This document shows, piece by piece, positions 7,246 through 8,518 of a stretch of 8,518 nt of DNA. Position numbers and translations under genes: made by a program. Each line of letters opens with the position of its first letter. Position 1 is the first letter of the stretch. A model generated the notes under the pieces. That model saw nothing but the letters and a program-made list of their open reading frames with translations, did no database searches and was not told the DNA's origin. Origin of the DNA: Methanobacterium sp. (GTDB lineage Archaea; Methanobacteriota; Methanobacteria; Methanobacteriales; Methanobacteriaceae); contig JAUNXM010000085.1 of NCBI GenBank assembly GCA_030539815.1, positions 1 to 8,518 of the forward strand. Reading direction: 5' to 3'.

Positions 7246-8518
7246 TCAGCCAATAACCACCATTTTGCTGCGAGTCATATCTTTCACCGCATATTTAATT
7301 CCCTCTTTACCTATTCCGCTCATTTTAAACCCTCCAAAGGGCATGTTATCAGTTCTGAAGGTTGGTTGTTTATTTATGAGCACGGAACCGGATTCAATGT
7401 TTTGTACTGCCTTTTTGGCATTATCTATACTTCTAGTGAAAACACCGGATTGCAAACCGTAGGGGGTGTTATTAGCCACTTCAATAGCTTCATCCAAATC
7501 TTTAACTCTTATAACTGGGGAAACAGGGCCAAAGGTTTCTTTTTGAACCAGTTCCATATCTTTTTTCACGTGATCGAGTACGGTGGGGTCAAAGAAAGCA
7601 CCGTCCCTATTACCTCCACAGATCAGTTGGGCGCCTTCTGCAATGGAGGTGTTAACCGCCTTTTCCACGTTTATTGCAGCGTTTTCATCAATAAGGGGGC
7701 CCATTTCAGTTTCAGGATCCAGGGGGTCTCCGACCTTTACTTTCATGGTGTGAGATGCCAACTGGTTTATAAATTCATCGGCCACATTTTTGTGGACTAT
7801 GATCCGTTTAACTGCAATGCATACTTGCCCAGCATTGAGGTAAGAGCCCCCCACTGCTCCTGCAACTGCAGCATCCAGATCAGCATCATCCATAACCAGC
7901 AGGGGATCATTTCCCCCTAATTCCAGGGTTAACTTTTTCATCCCTGCCTTTCTGGCAATGGAAAGGCCGGTGGGAACACTCCCAGTAAATGACACCTTAT
8001 TCACCAGTGCACTGGTCACTATTTCATCCCCTAATACACTTCCACTACCGGTAACAGCATTCACTACCCCTTGAGGCAGATGTCCATCCATAATCTTCGC
8101 CATTTTTAATGCCGCCAGGGGGGCTTTGCTGGAAGGTTTGAAAATTACCGTATTTTTTGCAGCTAATGCAGGTGCTATTTTATGAATTGCCAGATTAACA
8201 GGGTAATTAAAGGGGGTGATTGCAGCCACCACTCCCAGGGGAATTTTGATAGTGAATCCGAACACACTCTTACCGGCAATGGCCGCATCCATAGGCACGG
8301 TTTCACCATGGATCCTTTTTGATTCCTCGGCAGCCATAAGCAAAGTCTGGAGTGAACGTTCCATCTCTACTTTAGAATCACGTATTGGCTTCCCTGTTTC
8401 CAGTGTGATGAGTCTGGATATTTCCTCTTTTTTTTCCTTTAACTCCTCATGGATATCGTAAAGAATTCGGGATAGTTTACGGGAAGACATTTCTTCCATT
8501 GATTTTTTTGCTTTATTA
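7246..8518 (-). CDS. cofA: Aldehyde dehydrogenase, probable lactaldehyde dehydrogenase (CofA-like), 5' end beyond the window
   Basis: This is an NAD(P)-dependent aldehyde dehydrogenase. Counting from the first visible Met at 8499 (417 residues), the catalytic set is complete: oxyanion Asn in TPFNYP (N98), cofactor-binding Lys in FKPSSKAP (K121), FTGS (171-174), general-base Glu in LELGG (E193), catalytic Cys in GQVCIAV (C227), and the end motif [17 protein letters not shown] (384-400). The reading frame stays open through 8518, and the usual N-terminal 40 or so residues are absent, so the true start is off the right edge. Overall it resembles the methanogen enzyme MJ1411, which oxidises lactaldehyde to lactate for coenzyme F420. 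The same family includes non-phosphorylating glyceraldehyde-3-phosphate dehydrogenases, as which Methanothermobacter relatives have been annotated. The family call is certain; the cofA symbol is tentative. Confidence 0.9.
   Translation of the reverse strand, partial: NKAKKSMEEMSSRKLSRILYDIHEELKEKKEEISRLITLETGKPIRDSKVEMERSLQTLLMAAEESKRIHGETVPMDAAIAGKSVFGFTIKIPLGVVAAITPFNYPVNLAIHKIAPALAAKNTVIFKPSSKAPLAALKMAKIMDGHLPQGVVNAVTGSGSVLGDEIVTSALVNKVSFTGSVPTGLSIARKAGMKKLTLELGGNDPLLVMDDADLDAAVAGAVGGSYLNAGQVCIAVKRIIVHKNVADEFINQLASHTMKVKVGDPLDPETEMGPLIDENAAINVEKAVNTSIAEGAQLICGGNRDGAFFDPTVLDHVKKDMELVQKETFGPVSPVIRVKDLDEAIEVANNTPYGLQSGVFTRSIDNAKKAVQNIESGSVLINKQPTFRTDNMPFGGFKMSGIGKEGIKYAVKDMTRSKMVVIG

Noticed and set aside
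7366..7920. 184-residue plus-strand ORF opposite the aldehyde dehydrogenase
   Set aside because: It is antisense to an unmistakable enzyme; its composition (rich in Ser, Cys, Phe, His) is typical of a shadow frame.

Overview
The window looks like chromosomal DNA of a mesophilic methanogenic archaeon of the Methanobacteriales, most likely Methanobacterium or a close relative. The evidence is the AT-rich intergenic DNA with TTTAWATA-like TATA boxes, the archaeal gene types (archaeal Thg1, a JAMM protease resembling the Archaeoglobus one, a PRC-barrel protein, a CofA-like aldehyde dehydrogenase, an NadX-type aspartate dehydrogenase), and protein sequences that resemble those I remember from Methanothermobacter and Methanocaldococcus. 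Genus is inference. From memory, serA, the JAMM gene, thg1 and the aldehyde dehydrogenase lie in a similar neighbourhood in M. thermautotrophicus, so this is probably an old conserved chromosomal block. I see no mobile element, CRISPR array, tRNA or rRNA gene.

Layout: 1-165 is AT-rich with no supported gene. At 166-915 (-) there is an unrecognised TIM-barrel-type protein. At 967-1291 (-) a YbjQ-family (UPF0145) gene is split by a frameshift, apparently a small deletion next to the conserved GGE motif. A 394-bp divergent spacer follows. Then serA (1704-3275, +) ends in a hairpin/T-run terminator and meets a convergent JAMM metalloprotease gene (3355-3798, -). Upstream of that, on the same strand, is the 3'-5' polymerase gene thg1 (3931-4674, -). 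A 287-bp spacer separates thg1 from a compact two-gene unit, PRC-barrel protein then nadX (6062 down to 4962, -, 6-bp gap). A divergent spacer (6063-6401) carries a 31-nt imperfect dyad. It leads to a stand-alone tRNA-binding OB-fold protein (6402-7124, +), whose terminator hairpin lies before a convergent, edge-truncated aldehyde dehydrogenase (7246 to beyond 8518, -).

Functional picture: the content is mainly housekeeping. SerA starts phosphoserine synthesis, which in many methanogens also feeds tRNA-dependent cysteine synthesis. NadX supplies iminoaspartate for NAD. The CofA-like dehydrogenase would make lactate for coenzyme F420 or oxidise another aldehyde. Thg1 and the tRNA-binding protein act on tRNA. 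The points most worth a second look are the split YbjQ gene with a strong internal Shine-Dalgarno sequence at the break, the PRC-barrel/nadX pairing, the 31-nt dyad upstream of that operon, and the conserved TIM-barrel protein of unknown role. I do not see a clearly new multi-gene system here.
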